Origin: an uncultured cyanobacterium | GTDB taxonomy: Bacteria > Cyanobacteriota > Cyanobacteriia > Thermostichales > Thermostichaceae | Length of the DNA: 64,000 nt | Reading direction: 5' to 3' | Assembly: GCA_937944885.1 (NCBI GenBank) | Contig: CALFBB010000025.1 | Coordinates: 96,976-160,975, forward strand | In this document: positions 17,895 through 27,007 of the stretch, in pieces | How the letters are laid out: each line of letters begins with the position of its first letter | How positions within the stretch are numbered: position 1 is the stretch's first letter | Translations under genes and position numbers: made by a program | Notes under the pieces: model-generated | Databases searched by the model: none | What the model saw: only the letters and a program-made list of their open reading frames with translations | What the model was told of the DNA's origin: nothing

Positions 17895-17931
17895 ATGGCC
17901 GAGGTCTTACCAGCTAAGGACAATTGACACA

Positions 17932-18996
17932 TTGGATTACCGTTCCGCAGGGGTTGACATAGATTTGGGTCGTGTCCTTGTCAAGGGGATCCAAGAACGA
18001 GTCGCCCGTACTAAAGTTCCGTCTTCAAGTTCCTCAGGAACACTGGGGGGAATCGGTGGGTTTGCCGGCTTATTTGAGCTACCCCCGGGATATCGGTCAC
18101 CGGTTTTGGTGGCGGGCACGGATGGTGTGGGCACGAAGTTACAAATTGCCCAGCACTGCGGTCAGCACCGCGGGGTGGGCATCGACTTGGTGGCTATGTG
18201 CGTCAACGATGTGCTGACGGTGGGAGCTAGGCCACTGTTTTTTCTCGATTACATCGCCACCGGTAAGCTAGAACCGCAAGCCCTGTGGCAGGTGATTGAA
18301 GGGATCCTGGAGGGGTGTCAACAGGCAGGGTGTGAGTTGTTGGGGGGTGAAACGGCGGAAATGCCGGGGTTTTACCCGCCTGGGGAGTATGACCTGGCGG
18401 GGTTCTGTGTGGGTATTGTGGAGAAATCGGCCATTTTGGATGGATCCCAGGTGCAACTGGGGGATCGGCTGTTGGCTTTGCCCAGCAGTGGTTTGCACAG
18501 CAACGGCTACAGCTTGGTGCGGCGTATTGTGGCCGAAAAGGGCTGGAGCTGGGAGCACCAACCCCCAGGGTGGGAGCGGCCTTTGGGGGAGGTTTTTCTC
18601 ACCCCGACTCGTATTTATGTCCAGGCCGTACAACGGCTACAACAGGCGGGGGTTCCCATCCACGGCATGGCCCACATTACCGGCGGTGGGATCCCAGAAA
18701 ATTTGCCCCGTTGCTTGGGACCTCACCAAGCAGCTCGCCTCCAGCCCCACAGTTGGCTGATTCCACTGGAGTTCCGCTGGCTTCAGGAACAGGGAGAGGT
18801 GGAAACTGCAGAAATGTTTCGCACCTTCAACCTAGGGGTGGGATATGTGCTGGTGGTACCGGTTGAAGCCCAAGCTCAGGTACAAACTCTCTTACCGGAG
18901 GCGCGGGTGATCGGGGAGGTGGTGGCTTGCTCAGCAGGGGAGGAGGGGGCGGCGGAGCAGCGAGTCTTAGGTTTAGAAGAGTGGGGATCCCTTTGA
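17932..18996 (+). CDS. purM: Phosphoribosylformylglycinamidine cyclo-ligase (AIR synthetase)
   Basis: The fifth step of purine synthesis: FGAM + ATP gives AIR. The TTG at 17932 gives the conserved start MDYRSAGVDIDLGRVLVKGIQERV, so an ATG-only search would miss it. 354 residues. Motifs: VAGTDGVGTKLQIA (nucleotide/Mg site), GIDLVAMCVNDVLTVGARPLFFLDYIATG, GGETAEMPGFY and GGGIPENLPR. Length fits the family. A strong hairpin made of two GGATCC copies lies across the stop codon. Confidence 0.95.
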   Translation: MDYRSAGVDIDLGRVLVKGIQERVARTKVPSSSSSGTLGGIGGFAGLFELPPGYRSPVLVAGTDGVGTKLQIAQHCGQHRGVGIDLVAMCVNDVLTVGARPLFFLDYIATGKLEPQALWQVIEGILEGCQQAGCELLGGETAEMPGFYPPGEYDLAGFCVGIVEKSAILDGSQVQLGDRLLALPSSGLHSNGYSLVRRIVAEKGWSWEHQPPGWERPLGEVFLTPTRIYVQAVQRLQQAGVPIHGMAHITGGGIPENLPRCLGPHQAARLQPHSWLIPLEFRWLQEQGEVETAEMFRTFNLGVGYVLVVPVEAQAQVQTLLPEARVIGEVVACSAGEEGAAEQRVLGLEEWGSL

Positions 18997-19009
18997 GGGG
19001 GATCCCCAC
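18981..19009 (+). terminator. Hairpin across the purM stop codon
   Basis: GTGGGGATCCC (18981-18991) and GGGATCCCCAC (18999-19009) form a perfect 11-bp stem; the purM TGA (18994-18996) lies in the 7-nt loop. No U-run follows, so it may be an RNA-stabilising structure or pause site and not an intrinsic terminator. Confidence 0.5.
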
Positions 19010-19190
19010 CAAGAGGGGGAGTCCGAGCACGGCTCCACCCACCGACCGACTGCCTGGCTATGCTAAGTTTGCATGTGGCCTGAGCGCAGTTGCCACTCCT
19101 CTGATGGGGAGTAGGCAGCCGGTGGCAGTCGTTGAGGTTCATGCACCAGGGCCGTTTGCCAAGCCATCAATGACCCTGTAGGAGCCGCTC

Positions 19191-20210
19191 ATGACAGTTT
19201 CAAGCAGCAATAGCGCCATCGAAGTCGAACATCTGAGCAAGACCTATGGCACCTTCACCGCCATCCGGGACATTTCCTTTCGGGTGAATACCGGTGAGAT
19301 CATGGGGTTTCTCGGTCCCAACGGAGCCGGGAAAACCACCTCCATGCGCATTCTGGCCGGCTTTTTACCTGCCAGTGAAGGCACGGCGCGGGTAGCCGGG
19401 TTCGACATCAACCAAGATTCTATGGCCGTACGGCAGCGCATCGGCTACCTGCCGGAGAATCCTCCCCTTTACACCGAGATGACGGTGGAGGGTTACCTCC
19501 ACTTTGTGGCGCAACTGAAGCGGGTTAGTCCCGGGGATCGGGCAGCTCAGGTGGATCGCGTTATCCGGCGCTGCAGCTTGGAAGAAAAACGTCACACCCT
19601 GATCCGTAAGCTCTCGAAAGGGTACAAGCAGCGGGTGGGGATTGCCCAGGCGCTTGTTCACGATCCGCCTGTAATTATTCTGGATGAGCCTACCGTCGGG
19701 TTGGATCCCAAGCAGATTATCGAAGTGCGCAACCTGATCAAAAGCTTGGCCGGGGAACACACCATTATTCTCTCCACCCATATCCTGCCGGAGGTGAGCA
19801 TGACCTGTGATCGGGTGGTGATTATCAATCGCGGCCAGGTGGCGGCTGTGGGTACCCCCAGTGAGTTGACAGCCCAGTTCCAAGGGGAGCACCAGGCCCG
19901 TTTACAAATCGGTGCCCCCACTGCCACGGCCATTCGAGAGGTGCTACAAGGGATCCCGCAAGTCCAGCTCCTTAGCCTAGAACCCAAGACCGCCGCGGAT
20001 CCCCAGCGTTGGCAGTTACAGCTAAGCAGCAGCAGGCCAGTGGATGAGTGGATCCCGGAGGTGGCCAAAGCCCTGATCCAGTCGGGTATGGCTCTCTACG
20101 AAATTGGACGCTCTCAGGCCTCTTTGGAAGAGATTTTCTTGCAACTGACTACCCAAGAGGGATCTGAGGTGGCTTCCGCATCTGAGAACGCTGAGGAGGC
20201 AGCAGCATGA
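19191..20210 (+). CDS. ABC transporter ATPase, GldA/ABC-2 type
   Basis: A 339-residue ABC ATPase. Walker A is [11 protein letters not shown] (residues ~43-53), the Q-loop lies near YLPENPPLYTEMTV, the signature is LSKGYKQRVGIAQAL, Walker B is VIILDEPTVGLDP, and the switch His is in STHILPEV. The YLPEN-PLY and LSKGYKQRVG wording matches the GldA/CcmA-like ATPases of ABC-2 exporters. A C-terminal ~100-residue regulatory extension is typical of this class. It opens a four-gene cassette with the permease (4-nt ATGA overlap), a GldG-like protein and a DUF4340 protein. Confidence 0.9.
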   Translation: MTVSSSNSAIEVEHLSKTYGTFTAIRDISFRVNTGEIMGFLGPNGAGKTTSMRILAGFLPASEGTARVAGFDINQDSMAVRQRIGYLPENPPLYTEMTVEGYLHFVAQLKRVSPGDRAAQVDRVIRRCSLEEKRHTLIRKLSKGYKQRVGIAQALVHDPPVIILDEPTVGLDPKQIIEVRNLIKSLAGEHTIILSTHILPEVSMTCDRVVIINRGQVAAVGTPSELTAQFQGEHQARLQIGAPTATAIREVLQGIPQVQLLSLEPKTAADPQRWQLQLSSSRPVDEWIPEVAKALIQSGMALYEIGRSQASLEEIFLQLTTQEGSEVASASENAEEAAA

Positions 20211-20992
20211 ACGGAATGATTGCCATTTTCCGCAAAGAGTTGCGCGGCTATTTCACCTCTCCTATTGCCTATGTGGTGGCAGCTGTGTTTTGGGGCTTGG
20301 CGGGCTTCTTCTTCACCAATATCCTGGTGCGAGTGATCAACTATTCCCAACAGGTGGATCTGTTTGCCCAGTTTGGCCAAGACAATACCTTCGACGCGGC
20401 TACCATTCTCTCGCAGCAATTTTTGAACCTATTGGGTACGATTTTTCTGTTTTTGCTGCCCATCCTGACCATGGGGTCCTACGCTGAGGAGCGACGACGC
20501 GGCACAATGGAGCTGCTGGCCACTTCTCCGGTGACCAACTTGGCAGTGGCGCTGGGGAAATGGCTGGCGGTGTGGGTGTTTTTTGTCACGCTGCTGCTCC
20601 CGCCTTTGGTGTATCAGTTGCTTGTCTTGAACAGTTCCAACCCGGCAGTGGATTATCGTCTTACCCTAATGGGCTATGTCGGGTTAGCGCTGATGGCGGG
20701 CAGTGTTATGGCCTTGGGGCTTTTCGTGTCTTCTTTAACCGACAGCACTTTGATCGCAGCGGTGGCCACCTTTGGGTTGGTGTTGCTGCTTTGGGTGGTG
20801 GATGCGGCAGCCGGCCAAGAAAGCAATTGGATCGCCGCTACCCTACGACATGTGTCTCTGTTGCAGCAGTACAGCAACTGGGTGCAGGGGATTGTCAGCA
20901 GCAGCAGCTTGATTTTGTTCCTCAGCATCACGGTGCTGGGGCTGTTTGCCACGGTGCAATCGGTGGAAAGCCTGCGCTGGCAGCAGAGCTAA
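20207..20992 (+). CDS. ABC-2 type permease, GldF-like
   Basis: A 261-residue membrane protein with about six TM helices. It begins MNGMIAIFRKELRGYFTSPIAYVVAAVFW, the usual first helix of GldF/NosY-like permeases, and contains MGSYAEERRRGTMELLATSPVTN, the conserved ABC-2 cytoplasmic coupling segment. Translation is coupled to the ATPase through ATGA. Together they form the core exporter of the cassette; in Bacteroidetes the equivalent GldAFG is linked with gliding, but cyanobacterial substrates are unknown. Confidence 0.88.
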   Translation: MNGMIAIFRKELRGYFTSPIAYVVAAVFWGLAGFFFTNILVRVINYSQQVDLFAQFGQDNTFDAATILSQQFLNLLGTIFLFLLPILTMGSYAEERRRGTMELLATSPVTNLAVALGKWLAVWVFFVTLLLPPLVYQLLVLNSSNPAVDYRLTLMGYVGLALMAGSVMALGLFVSSLTDSTLIAAVATFGLVLLLWVVDAAAGQESNWIAATLRHVSLLQQYSNWVQGIVSSSSLILFLSITVLGLFATVQSVESLRWQQS

Positions 20993-21119
20993 AGTCTATT
21001 TCTAGAAAGTAGCCCTCTCAAGTTCAGAAGATGGCCAGAACAGGGATCGCTCAGCTCACATGTCCCAAATCCATGACGACTAGGGGATAACCCAAAACAA
21101 GGGGTGTAGGAGGTGGAGG

Positions 21120-22715
21120 ATGAAAAACGGACAAGCATTAGCCGACTGGACAGGCATTGTCGGCATTGGGGTGATGGCCATTGGTTTGGTGCTGGGATCC
21201 GCCCTCACGGGTTGGACGGCGGTACCCTTGAGCCTGTTGGCGGTTGGGCTGGCACTGCTGCTGGTTTGGGGGATTACCCATCGACAGGAGGTGGCCACCT
21301 TCCTGGGTTTGCGCTCCACCCAGACCAATGCCAACATCCTGGTGTCCGTAGCCGCTATGGTGGTGATCCTGGTGCTGGTCAATGTGGTGGCGGTGCGCTA
21401 CGATGCCCGTCTGGATTTGACGGAAGGAGGGTTGTTTACCCTTTCCCCCCAAACCCAACAGCTGGTGCAGGGGCTACCCCGTCCGGTCAAGGTCTGGGTG
21501 GTAACCACGGCGCCGGATCCCAACCTGCGAGAACAACTGGAGCGTTACCGCCGCCTGAACCCCAGCCGCTTTCAGTTTGAATTTGTGGATCCCAACCGCA
21601 ACCCCCTCCTTGCTCAGCGGCTGCAGGTGACCCAAAGCAACACCTTGGTGGTGGAAGCGGGAGACAGCCGCCAGCAACTGCCACAACCGCCCGCCCCCGA
21701 TCTGGAAAGCAACCTCACCCCAGTTCTGGCAAAAGTGGTGAACCGCGGTGAAGCAGTGGCTTACTTCATCCAAGGACATGGGGAAGTGGCCCTAGAAGCA
21801 AGGGAGGGCCTCCTTAGTTTTGCCCAAGCCGCAGCGGCTTTGCAGCGGGAAGGGTACCGCACCCAACCTCTGAACCTGGTGCAGGCGGAGATTCCAGCGG
21901 ATGCCGATGTACTGGTGCTGGCAGGCCCCCAACGCCCCTTGTTTCCGGGAGAGGTGGAGAAGCTGCAGGACTACTTAGCGGAGGGGGGTAGGCTGCTGCT
22001 GTTGATTGGCCCTCGGGTGGAGGCTGGATTGGATCCCTTGCTGGAGGAGTGGGGGGTGGTCTTGGCGGATGACATTGTTGTGGAGGCCAGCAGCGTCAGC
22101 CAACTGTTGGGCACCGGTCCTGCAGTAGCATTGGTGACCAGCTATGGGGATCACCCGATTACTGCTCCGTTGGCAGCCCAGCGGTTGATGACCCTTTTCC
22201 CCTTGGCTCGTTCGGTGGAAACCGAAGCCCGTGAAGGGATTCAAGCTACGCCTCTGCTGCGCACCAGCCCGCAAAGTTGGGGAGAGACCAGTACCGACCT
22301 GGAGAATACCCCGGTGCAATTTGATCCCAATAGCGACAAACCCGGTCCTTTAACCCTTGGCGTAGCTCTGACCCGCCGGCTTGAGAGCGACCAGGCCGGT
22401 GATGCTGAACAAGACTCTGAAGCTAAAACCGAACAGGACTCGGAAACCCAAGAAGCTCGCTTTGTGGTGATCGGCAATGTCAATTTTGCGGTGAACGGTA
22501 ACTTGCAGCAGCAGGGCAACCGAGATCTGTTTTTGAATACCCTCAACTGGCTAACGGAGCAAACCGATCAAATCTCCATCCGACCGAAATCCATTACCAA
22601 CCGCCGCCTTACTTTGACAGGGCGGGATCTCAACCTGTTGGTCCTGGGATCCACGGTGATTCTACCCCTACTGGCACTGGGATCCGGTGCGGTGCTCTGG
22701 TGGCAAAGACGCTAG
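21120..22715 (+). CDS. GldG-like ABC-type auxiliary protein
   Basis: A 531-residue protein with three N-terminal TM segments (residues ~10-85), an extracytoplasmic domain that starts RYDARLDLTEGGLFTLSPQTQQLVQGLPRPVKVWVV (the classic GldG/DUF7088 start), a ThuA-like alpha/beta part (AYFIQGHGEVAL, LVLAGPQRPLFPGEVEKLQDYLAEGGRLLLLIGP) and a C-terminal TM helix (LLVLGSTVILPLLALGSGAVLWW) ending in arginines. A glutamate- and aspartate-rich insertion near residue 430 is probably a flexible loop. It follows the permease by 127 nt. Known as the large partner of GldF in gliding ABC systems; role here unproven. Confidence 0.87.
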   Translation: MKNGQALADWTGIVGIGVMAIGLVLGSALTGWTAVPLSLLAVGLALLLVWGITHRQEVATFLGLRSTQTNANILVSVAAMVVILVLVNVVAVRYDARLDLTEGGLFTLSPQTQQLVQGLPRPVKVWVVTTAPDPNLREQLERYRRLNPSRFQFEFVDPNRNPLLAQRLQVTQSNTLVVEAGDSRQQLPQPPAPDLESNLTPVLAKVVNRGEAVAYFIQGHGEVALEAREGLLSFAQAAAALQREGYRTQPLNLVQAEIPADADVLVLAGPQRPLFPGEVEKLQDYLAEGGRLLLLIGPRVEAGLDPLLEEWGVVLADDIVVEASSVSQLLGTGPAVALVTSYGDHPITAPLAAQRLMTLFPLARSVETEAREGIQATPLLRTSPQSWGETSTDLENTPVQFDPNSDKPGPLTLGVALTRRLESDQAGDAEQDSEAKTEQDSETQEARFVVIGNVNFAVNGNLQQQGNRDLFLNTLNWLTEQTDQISIRPKSITNRRLTLTGRDLNLLVLGSTVILPLLALGSGAVLWWQRR

Positions 22716-22781
22716 AGCAAGGGAGCTGTTTGGGGATGGATCCCTACCGATGGCAAGTTCAAGAAGAGGAGTGACGAGGTA

Positions 22782-24173
22782 ATGTTCAAGCGCACTACCC
22801 TAATCCTGTTGGGCTTGGCCGTGGCCTGCCTTCTCGGCTACTTTGTCTTGGATCATGTGCAGCAACTGCGCCAGCAGGCAGAGGCGGAGCGGGCCAAACT
22901 TTTCCATTTGTCAACCGATACCATTACCCGCATCGAAATCCAACAGCACAAAGACAACGAACCGGAATTGATAGTGGTACAACGGGTAGAAGAGGGCGAT
23001 TCGTCACAGTGGCAGATTACCAGTCCAATTCAGTCAAAGGCCCTGGAATTCCCCATCTCCAGCCTGCTCAACACCTTCTCCCGCCTTACCCCGGAAATTA
23101 CCCTTGAGGGATCCCTGGATAACCCTGAGGGCTTGGCAGCCTTTGGTCTGGACAACCCTAACCATCAGATCACCCTTATCCCTAAGGAAGGGGATCCCTA
23201 CCGGCTGGCCATTGGCAATGACAACTTTGACAAATCCGGTTTCTACGCCCGCGCCAATGAAGGGGAAGTGGTGCTGATTGCCGCTAGCCAAAAGGGATCC
23301 CTCTTGCCCTCCCTGCTGGCGCTGCGGGATAAAACCCTGCTCAGCTTTGATGCTGCCGATGTGGGGTCTTTCCAGGTGCAACTGGCAGAAGCGGATCCGG
23401 AGCAATTTCAAATTGAGCGGCAAGGGGATGGCTGGCAGATTGTTGAGCCTAGGGTTTTACCTGCTGATGAGGTTAATGTCAACCGTCTGCTGAATACCCT
23501 GGCCCGTTTGCAAGCAATGGAATTTACTGCCGAAACCCAGACAGACTTGGCTTCCTATGGTCTGGATACCCCCTCGGCACGCTTGACCCTTCGGCTGGCT
23601 GAAGACTCTGACCCAATTACTGTGGCCCTAGGCTCTGAAAAGGACAACCAGGTTTACGTCATCACCTCCCAACATCCAGCAGTGGCCACCCTCCTCGCCA
23701 GTACAGCAGAGATTCTCCGTTCTGACCTGGAAGACTTGCGGGATCACCGCCTTGCCCGACTCAATGCCAACCAAATTGAGGAAATCATCCTCGAGTCCGA
23801 AGGGGAAAAAATTACCTTGCAACCCTTGCCTAGCGAGGGTGAAACCTCCACCATTCGCTGGGAAAACCCGGATCGACCGGGCCAAGCACAGGAGCTGACC
23901 TCAATTTTTTCTACCCTCAATGCTGCTCGGGCTAGCGAGTTCCGACCGGCAGACGACCCAGAAGTGCAAAAAGCCCTAGGGGATCCCGCCCTGCGCCTTA
24001 CCTTCCGGCCTAAAGAGGTGGGGCAGGAACCCTTGGTGTTGAGCCTAGCGCCGGCAGGATTACGAGCCTATGCCCAGAGCAGCTATCAGCCGGATGTGGC
24101 CGTGATTGACCTAGCTACCTTCAACACCCTGGAAACAGAGGTCGATCAGTTGCTAACCGGAGCCAATTCTTAG
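22782..24173 (+). CDS. DUF4340 exported protein
   Basis: A 463-residue protein with one N-terminal membrane helix (TLILLGLAVACLLGYFVL) and an otherwise extracytoplasmic body made of repeated beta-rich DUF4340 units. Each unit carries GLDNPNHQITL or GLDTPSARLTL with a downstream FPISSLLNTFSRL- or NVNRLLNTLARL-type helix, so the domain is duplicated (units around residues 60-190 and 200-310) with a degenerate third copy. DUF4340 proteins accompany GldG homologues in many bacteria. The stop codon overlaps that of the convergent usp gene by 4 nt. Confidence 0.87.
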   Translation: MFKRTTLILLGLAVACLLGYFVLDHVQQLRQQAEAERAKLFHLSTDTITRIEIQQHKDNEPELIVVQRVEEGDSSQWQITSPIQSKALEFPISSLLNTFSRLTPEITLEGSLDNPEGLAAFGLDNPNHQITLIPKEGDPYRLAIGNDNFDKSGFYARANEGEVVLIAASQKGSLLPSLLALRDKTLLSFDAADVGSFQVQLAEADPEQFQIERQGDGWQIVEPRVLPADEVNVNRLLNTLARLQAMEFTAETQTDLASYGLDTPSARLTLRLAEDSDPITVALGSEKDNQVYVITSQHPAVATLLASTAEILRSDLEDLRDHRLARLNANQIEEIILESEGEKITLQPLPSEGETSTIRWENPDRPGQAQELTSIFSTLNAARASEFRPADDPEVQKALGDPALRLTFRPKEVGQEPLVLSLAPAGLRAYAQSSYQPDVAVIDLATFNTLETEVDQLLTGANS

Positions 24174-24697
24174 CTAGCAGTGGCCATCTCTGCTGCGGGG
24201 GCCCCTGTTTTCTTCAGGGATTTGCCCTGTACAACCAACACAGAACAGGGGGCACGGTGGAGCACATAGTTGCTGACACTGCCCATGAACAACTCACTCA
24301 ACCCAGAGTGGCCGCGGCGGCCCACCACCACCAAATCAGCCTCCCAAGAGCAGGCCAGATCACAGATCACGCGACCGGGATTGCCATAGTTGAGGCTGAA
24401 CTCGGCCTGGATCCCATGCTTAGCCGCTTCATTCGTCAGTGAACGGAGGTAATCCATCTGGTTCTGCTCAAAGATGGCACATTGCTCCCGATACGATTGC
24501 CACAGCTCGGCACTGATACTGGAACTGTAGTCTACTCCCAAGATTATCGGCGGCTCTGGAGCACCGGGCTCCTCGTGGGAGAGCACATGGAGCACCATCA
24601 GGTTGGCCTGCATGGCTTTCGCCACTTGGATCGCTTTTTGGAACACCATTTCACTCAATTCCGACCGATCCAGGGCCACCAAAATCCTGCTGTACAT
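24170..24697 (-). CDS. Universal stress protein (UspA family)
   Basis: A 175-residue cytoplasmic protein; the ATG at 24697 gives the family start MYSRILVALDRSELSEMVFQKAI. The ATP-binding fold is marked by VALDRSE, by VVVGRRGHSGLSELFMGSVSNYVLHRAPCSVLVV (G-2x-G-9x-G(S/T) type) and by the usual strand order. An insertion around ILGVDYSSSISAELWQSY lengthens it a little. Usp proteins bind ATP and respond to stress and starvation. Tail-to-tail with the DUF4340 gene, sharing 4 nt. Confidence 0.9.
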   Translation of the reverse strand: MYSRILVALDRSELSEMVFQKAIQVAKAMQANLMVLHVLSHEEPGAPEPPIILGVDYSSSISAELWQSYREQCAIFEQNQMDYLRSLTNEAAKHGIQAEFSLNYGNPGRVICDLACSWEADLVVVGRRGHSGLSELFMGSVSNYVLHRAPCSVLVVQGKSLKKTGAPAAEMATAS

Positions 24698-24893
24698 GTC
24701 GGTTTCCTCCAGGCGTGAACAACCAGGCAGGGAATGTAGGCTTACCTGGGTCGGGATCCGACTCCAATCCTTCATTCCTTGCCCCCTATTTGCTTTGTAG
24801 AAGATCTGAGGGATGAAGTTGTAAAGCCCTAAGAAAGCTGAGCAAATCGGTAACTAAAATTCAACTACCTTCACACAGATCAAAATCCATTCG

Positions 24894-25619
24894 CTACAAC
24901 TCATTATTTGGCCACTCATGGCTACCGCTGGCTACAAACTCCAAGAGCGCCTGCAACGCCGGGGCTTGTTCTTGCCACACTGGGTCACGGGGGGTGCCCC
25001 GTAAAAGTTCCAAAGTCAGGGTAGGGATCCCTCGCTCCCGTCCGGCCCAGGTGCCCAGAGAACCGGGTGTAGGATAGCCAATATCATCAGTAACCGGCAG
25101 ACCGTTATGGGCCGCCATTACCTCCGCCAGCTCTCGGGCAGGGCCATTGTAGTTAACACAGGGGTTCTGCTCACAAGAGTGGGCAGAAAGAATCAGCTGC
25201 GGTTGAATCCAAGCCAGACAAGCCAACAATGCCTGAGTTTCAGGTTCAGAGGCAGGGGCAGCTCCGGGTGAGTAACGGGCTTCTGAGGGGGTCGGGATCC
25301 AATCGCGGGTGGGTAGGTTGCGGTTGAGATCCACACCACGAGCGTTCAGCCGCTGCCCCACTGCACAGCCATCCGGGTTAAGACGCGGGATCATCCACAG
25401 GGTTACCTTGCCCGCCCAGGAACGCCATCCCTCATGGGCCAGGTAGCGCTCCAGTAAATCATACCCCTCCACCTCATTACCGTGGACTCCACCGATCAAC
25501 AGCAATGAGTGGACCCCCTGAGTCAATTGCCATAGGTCAATTGGGCGACCCTGCACCGAATATCCAAGAACCTGCCGACAAGGCAGCTCCCTATCCTGAT
25601 TCCTTTGGAGGTGCACCAA
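24894..25619 (-). CDS. M14-family zinc carboxypeptidase (MpaA/murein amidase-like)
   Basis: A 241-residue protein of the succinylglutamate-desuccinylase/M14 fold. Zinc ligands: HGNE in IGGVHGNEVEGYDLLERY (His, Glu) and His in LILSAHSCEQ; the substrate Arg/Asn motif is NARGVDLNRNLPTRDW; the catalytic Glu should be in LTLELLRG. This pattern matches MpaA, which cuts the gamma-D-Glu-diaminopimelate bond of murein tripeptides in recycling. No signal peptide, so cytoplasmic. It follows ssb by 18 nt and may be read through from rpsF-ssb. Confidence 0.83.
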   Translation of the reverse strand: MVHLQRNQDRELPCRQVLGYSVQGRPIDLWQLTQGVHSLLLIGGVHGNEVEGYDLLERYLAHEGWRSWAGKVTLWMIPRLNPDGCAVGQRLNARGVDLNRNLPTRDWIPTPSEARYSPGAAPASEPETQALLACLAWIQPQLILSAHSCEQNPCVNYNGPARELAEVMAAHNGLPVTDDIGYPTPGSLGTWAGRERGIPTLTLELLRGTPRDPVWQEQAPALQALLEFVASGSHEWPNNEL

Positions 25620-25637
25620 GCCAATCCTCTCGCCAGA

Positions 25638-26048
25638 CTAAAAGGGAACCTCATCCTGATTCAGGATAGCCCCGCTAGCTTCAGGAGCTGCAAACGGACT
25701 GGGTTCAAAAACAGCGGACTCACCCATTCCCGTTAGGGAGATGACTTGGGCAGCTCCCAGTTGATGAATACGTCGAGCCGTAATTTCTGCTAGCTTCTCC
25801 TTGCGCCCATCCCGCTCCACAATGTTCATGTGCAACTGCCCTTCCACCGTTATCTGATCTCCCACATGGCAGGACTCCACCAACCTTTGGGCTAGCTCCC
25901 CAAAAGAGGAAACCCGCACCTGATAGGCCGGCTCCTCTGAACGTAAACTGGGGAAGCTCACCAGCAGAGAAGCCACAGCCAAGTTGTCGGGGGTATAGCG
26001 AAGCTCCGGCTCGGATACAACTTCACCCATCAGGACAATTGAGTTCAT
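25638..26048 (-). CDS. ssb: Single-stranded DNA-binding protein
   Basis: A 136-residue SSB with one OB fold (MNSIVLMGEVVSEPELRYTP ... VRVSSFGELAQRLVESCHVGDQITVEGQLHMN) and the protein-interaction tail ending DEVPF, a variant of the canonical DDDIPF. The ATG at 26048 is chosen; an upstream extension overlaps rpsF and is unconserved. It coats single-stranded DNA during replication and repair. It lies 62 nt after rpsF, the usual bacterial S6-SSB neighbourhood, but without rpsR (S18) here. The tail is short compared with E. coli SSB. Confidence 0.9.
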   Translation of the reverse strand: MNSIVLMGEVVSEPELRYTPDNLAVASLLVSFPSLRSEEPAYQVRVSSFGELAQRLVESCHVGDQITVEGQLHMNIVERDGRKEKLAEITARRIHQLGAAQVISLTGMGESAVFEPSPFAAPEASGAILNQDEVPF

Positions 26049-26110
26049 GAGGCAAAATACAGAGGGGCAGCTTGAAGCAGCTCTATGATGCCCCCAGACT
26101 AGGGATCCCG

Positions 26111-26407
26111 TCAACCCAAATCTGCACGGGTGGTCATGTAGCGCAGCACACTCTCATTCAATCGCAGCCCTTTTTCCCAGATGGCCACCGCGCTAGGTTC
26201 TGCTTCATAGTTCATGTGGATGTACAGCCCTTCCTTGAAGCCCTTCATCTCAAACCCGGCAAAGCGGCGCTTCCCTTTGTTGGTGGTTTCCAAACGGGTC
26301 ACTCCATTCTCTCGCAGAATCGCCTCTTGACTGTTGAGAAGCTGTTCTAAAGGTTCATCCGACAGGTCAGGCCGCAAAATTAGCATCGTTTCATAGGCAC
26401 GGGGCAT
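26111..26407 (-). CDS. rpsF: 30S ribosomal protein S6
   Basis: A 98-residue S6. ATG at 26407 gives [24 protein letters not shown]. Conserved segments: [58 protein letters not shown]6 binds 16S rRNA with S18 in the platform of the 30S subunit. First gene of a likely rpsF-ssb-M14 peptidase transcript. Confidence 0.95.
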   Translation of the reverse strand: MPRAYETMLILRPDLSDEPLEQLLNSQEAILRENGVTRLETTNKGKRRFAGFEMKGFKEGLYIHMNYEAEPSAVAIWEKGLRLNESVLRYMTTRADLG

Positions 26408-26628
26408 GGATGTGAATTCTCCTTTGGAAAGCACTAGAGACGCAGTTGACTATTCTAGCTTCCTTAACGGGCAATCGAAAACGGTCAGGATCCAAACCCT
26501 TCAAAACGACAAGTCGAACAACAGCCACACTTCTGTGTAAAGAGGGGATCCTTTGTCCGATAGAATAAAAGCTGCTTCGGTGGCCGGCTTGGCCAAGACA
26601 TTTCTATACGATACACAAGGTTCCAAGT

Positions 26629-26871
26629 ATGAGCGCAGATGAAGTCTACAACCGTGTTCGCAAGATCGTGTCGGAGCAGCTAGGAGTAGAAGACGACAAA
26701 GTAACCCCGGAAGCCAATTTCCAGAACGACTTGGGGGCCGACAGCCTCGATACAGTGGAGCTGGTTATGGCTTTTGAAGAGGAATTTAACCTGGAAATTC
26801 CTGACGAAGATGCAGAGGGCATCGCCACGGTGCAAGATGCTGTGGATTACATCTGCAGGAAGGCTGCCTAG
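26629..26871 (+). CDS. acpP: Acyl carrier protein
   Basis: An 80-residue acidic four-helix protein that carries growing fatty acids. The phosphopantetheine serine is in [12 protein letters not shown] (residue ~39). Start [21 protein letters not shown] is typical. A TAGAATAAA stretch at 26561-26569 may be the -10 region of its promoter. fabF follows after 136 nt on the same strand, the usual acpP-fabF pair. Confidence 0.96.
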   Translation: MSADEVYNRVRKIVSEQLGVEDDKVTPEANFQNDLGADSLDTVELVMAFEEEFNLEIPDEDAEGIATVQDAVDYICRKAA

Positions 26872-26933
26872 CCTGGAGGGGAAAACTTCTGGCTGAATCC
26901 AGAGGGAGCCCGTTTTGCCGCTTGGCTGCCCAT

Positions 26934-26957
26934 TGTGATCTGACATGTGATCTGACA
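26934..26957. repeat. Tandem 12-nt microduplication before fabF
   Basis: TGTGATCTGACA occurs at 26934-26945 and 26946-26957 without mismatch, in the acpP-fabF spacer. Confidence 0.9.
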
Positions 26958-27007
26958 ACTTATGGTTTTCCATGGATTTCTCAACTGCTCCTCTGCCCAC
27001 CCAAGCA

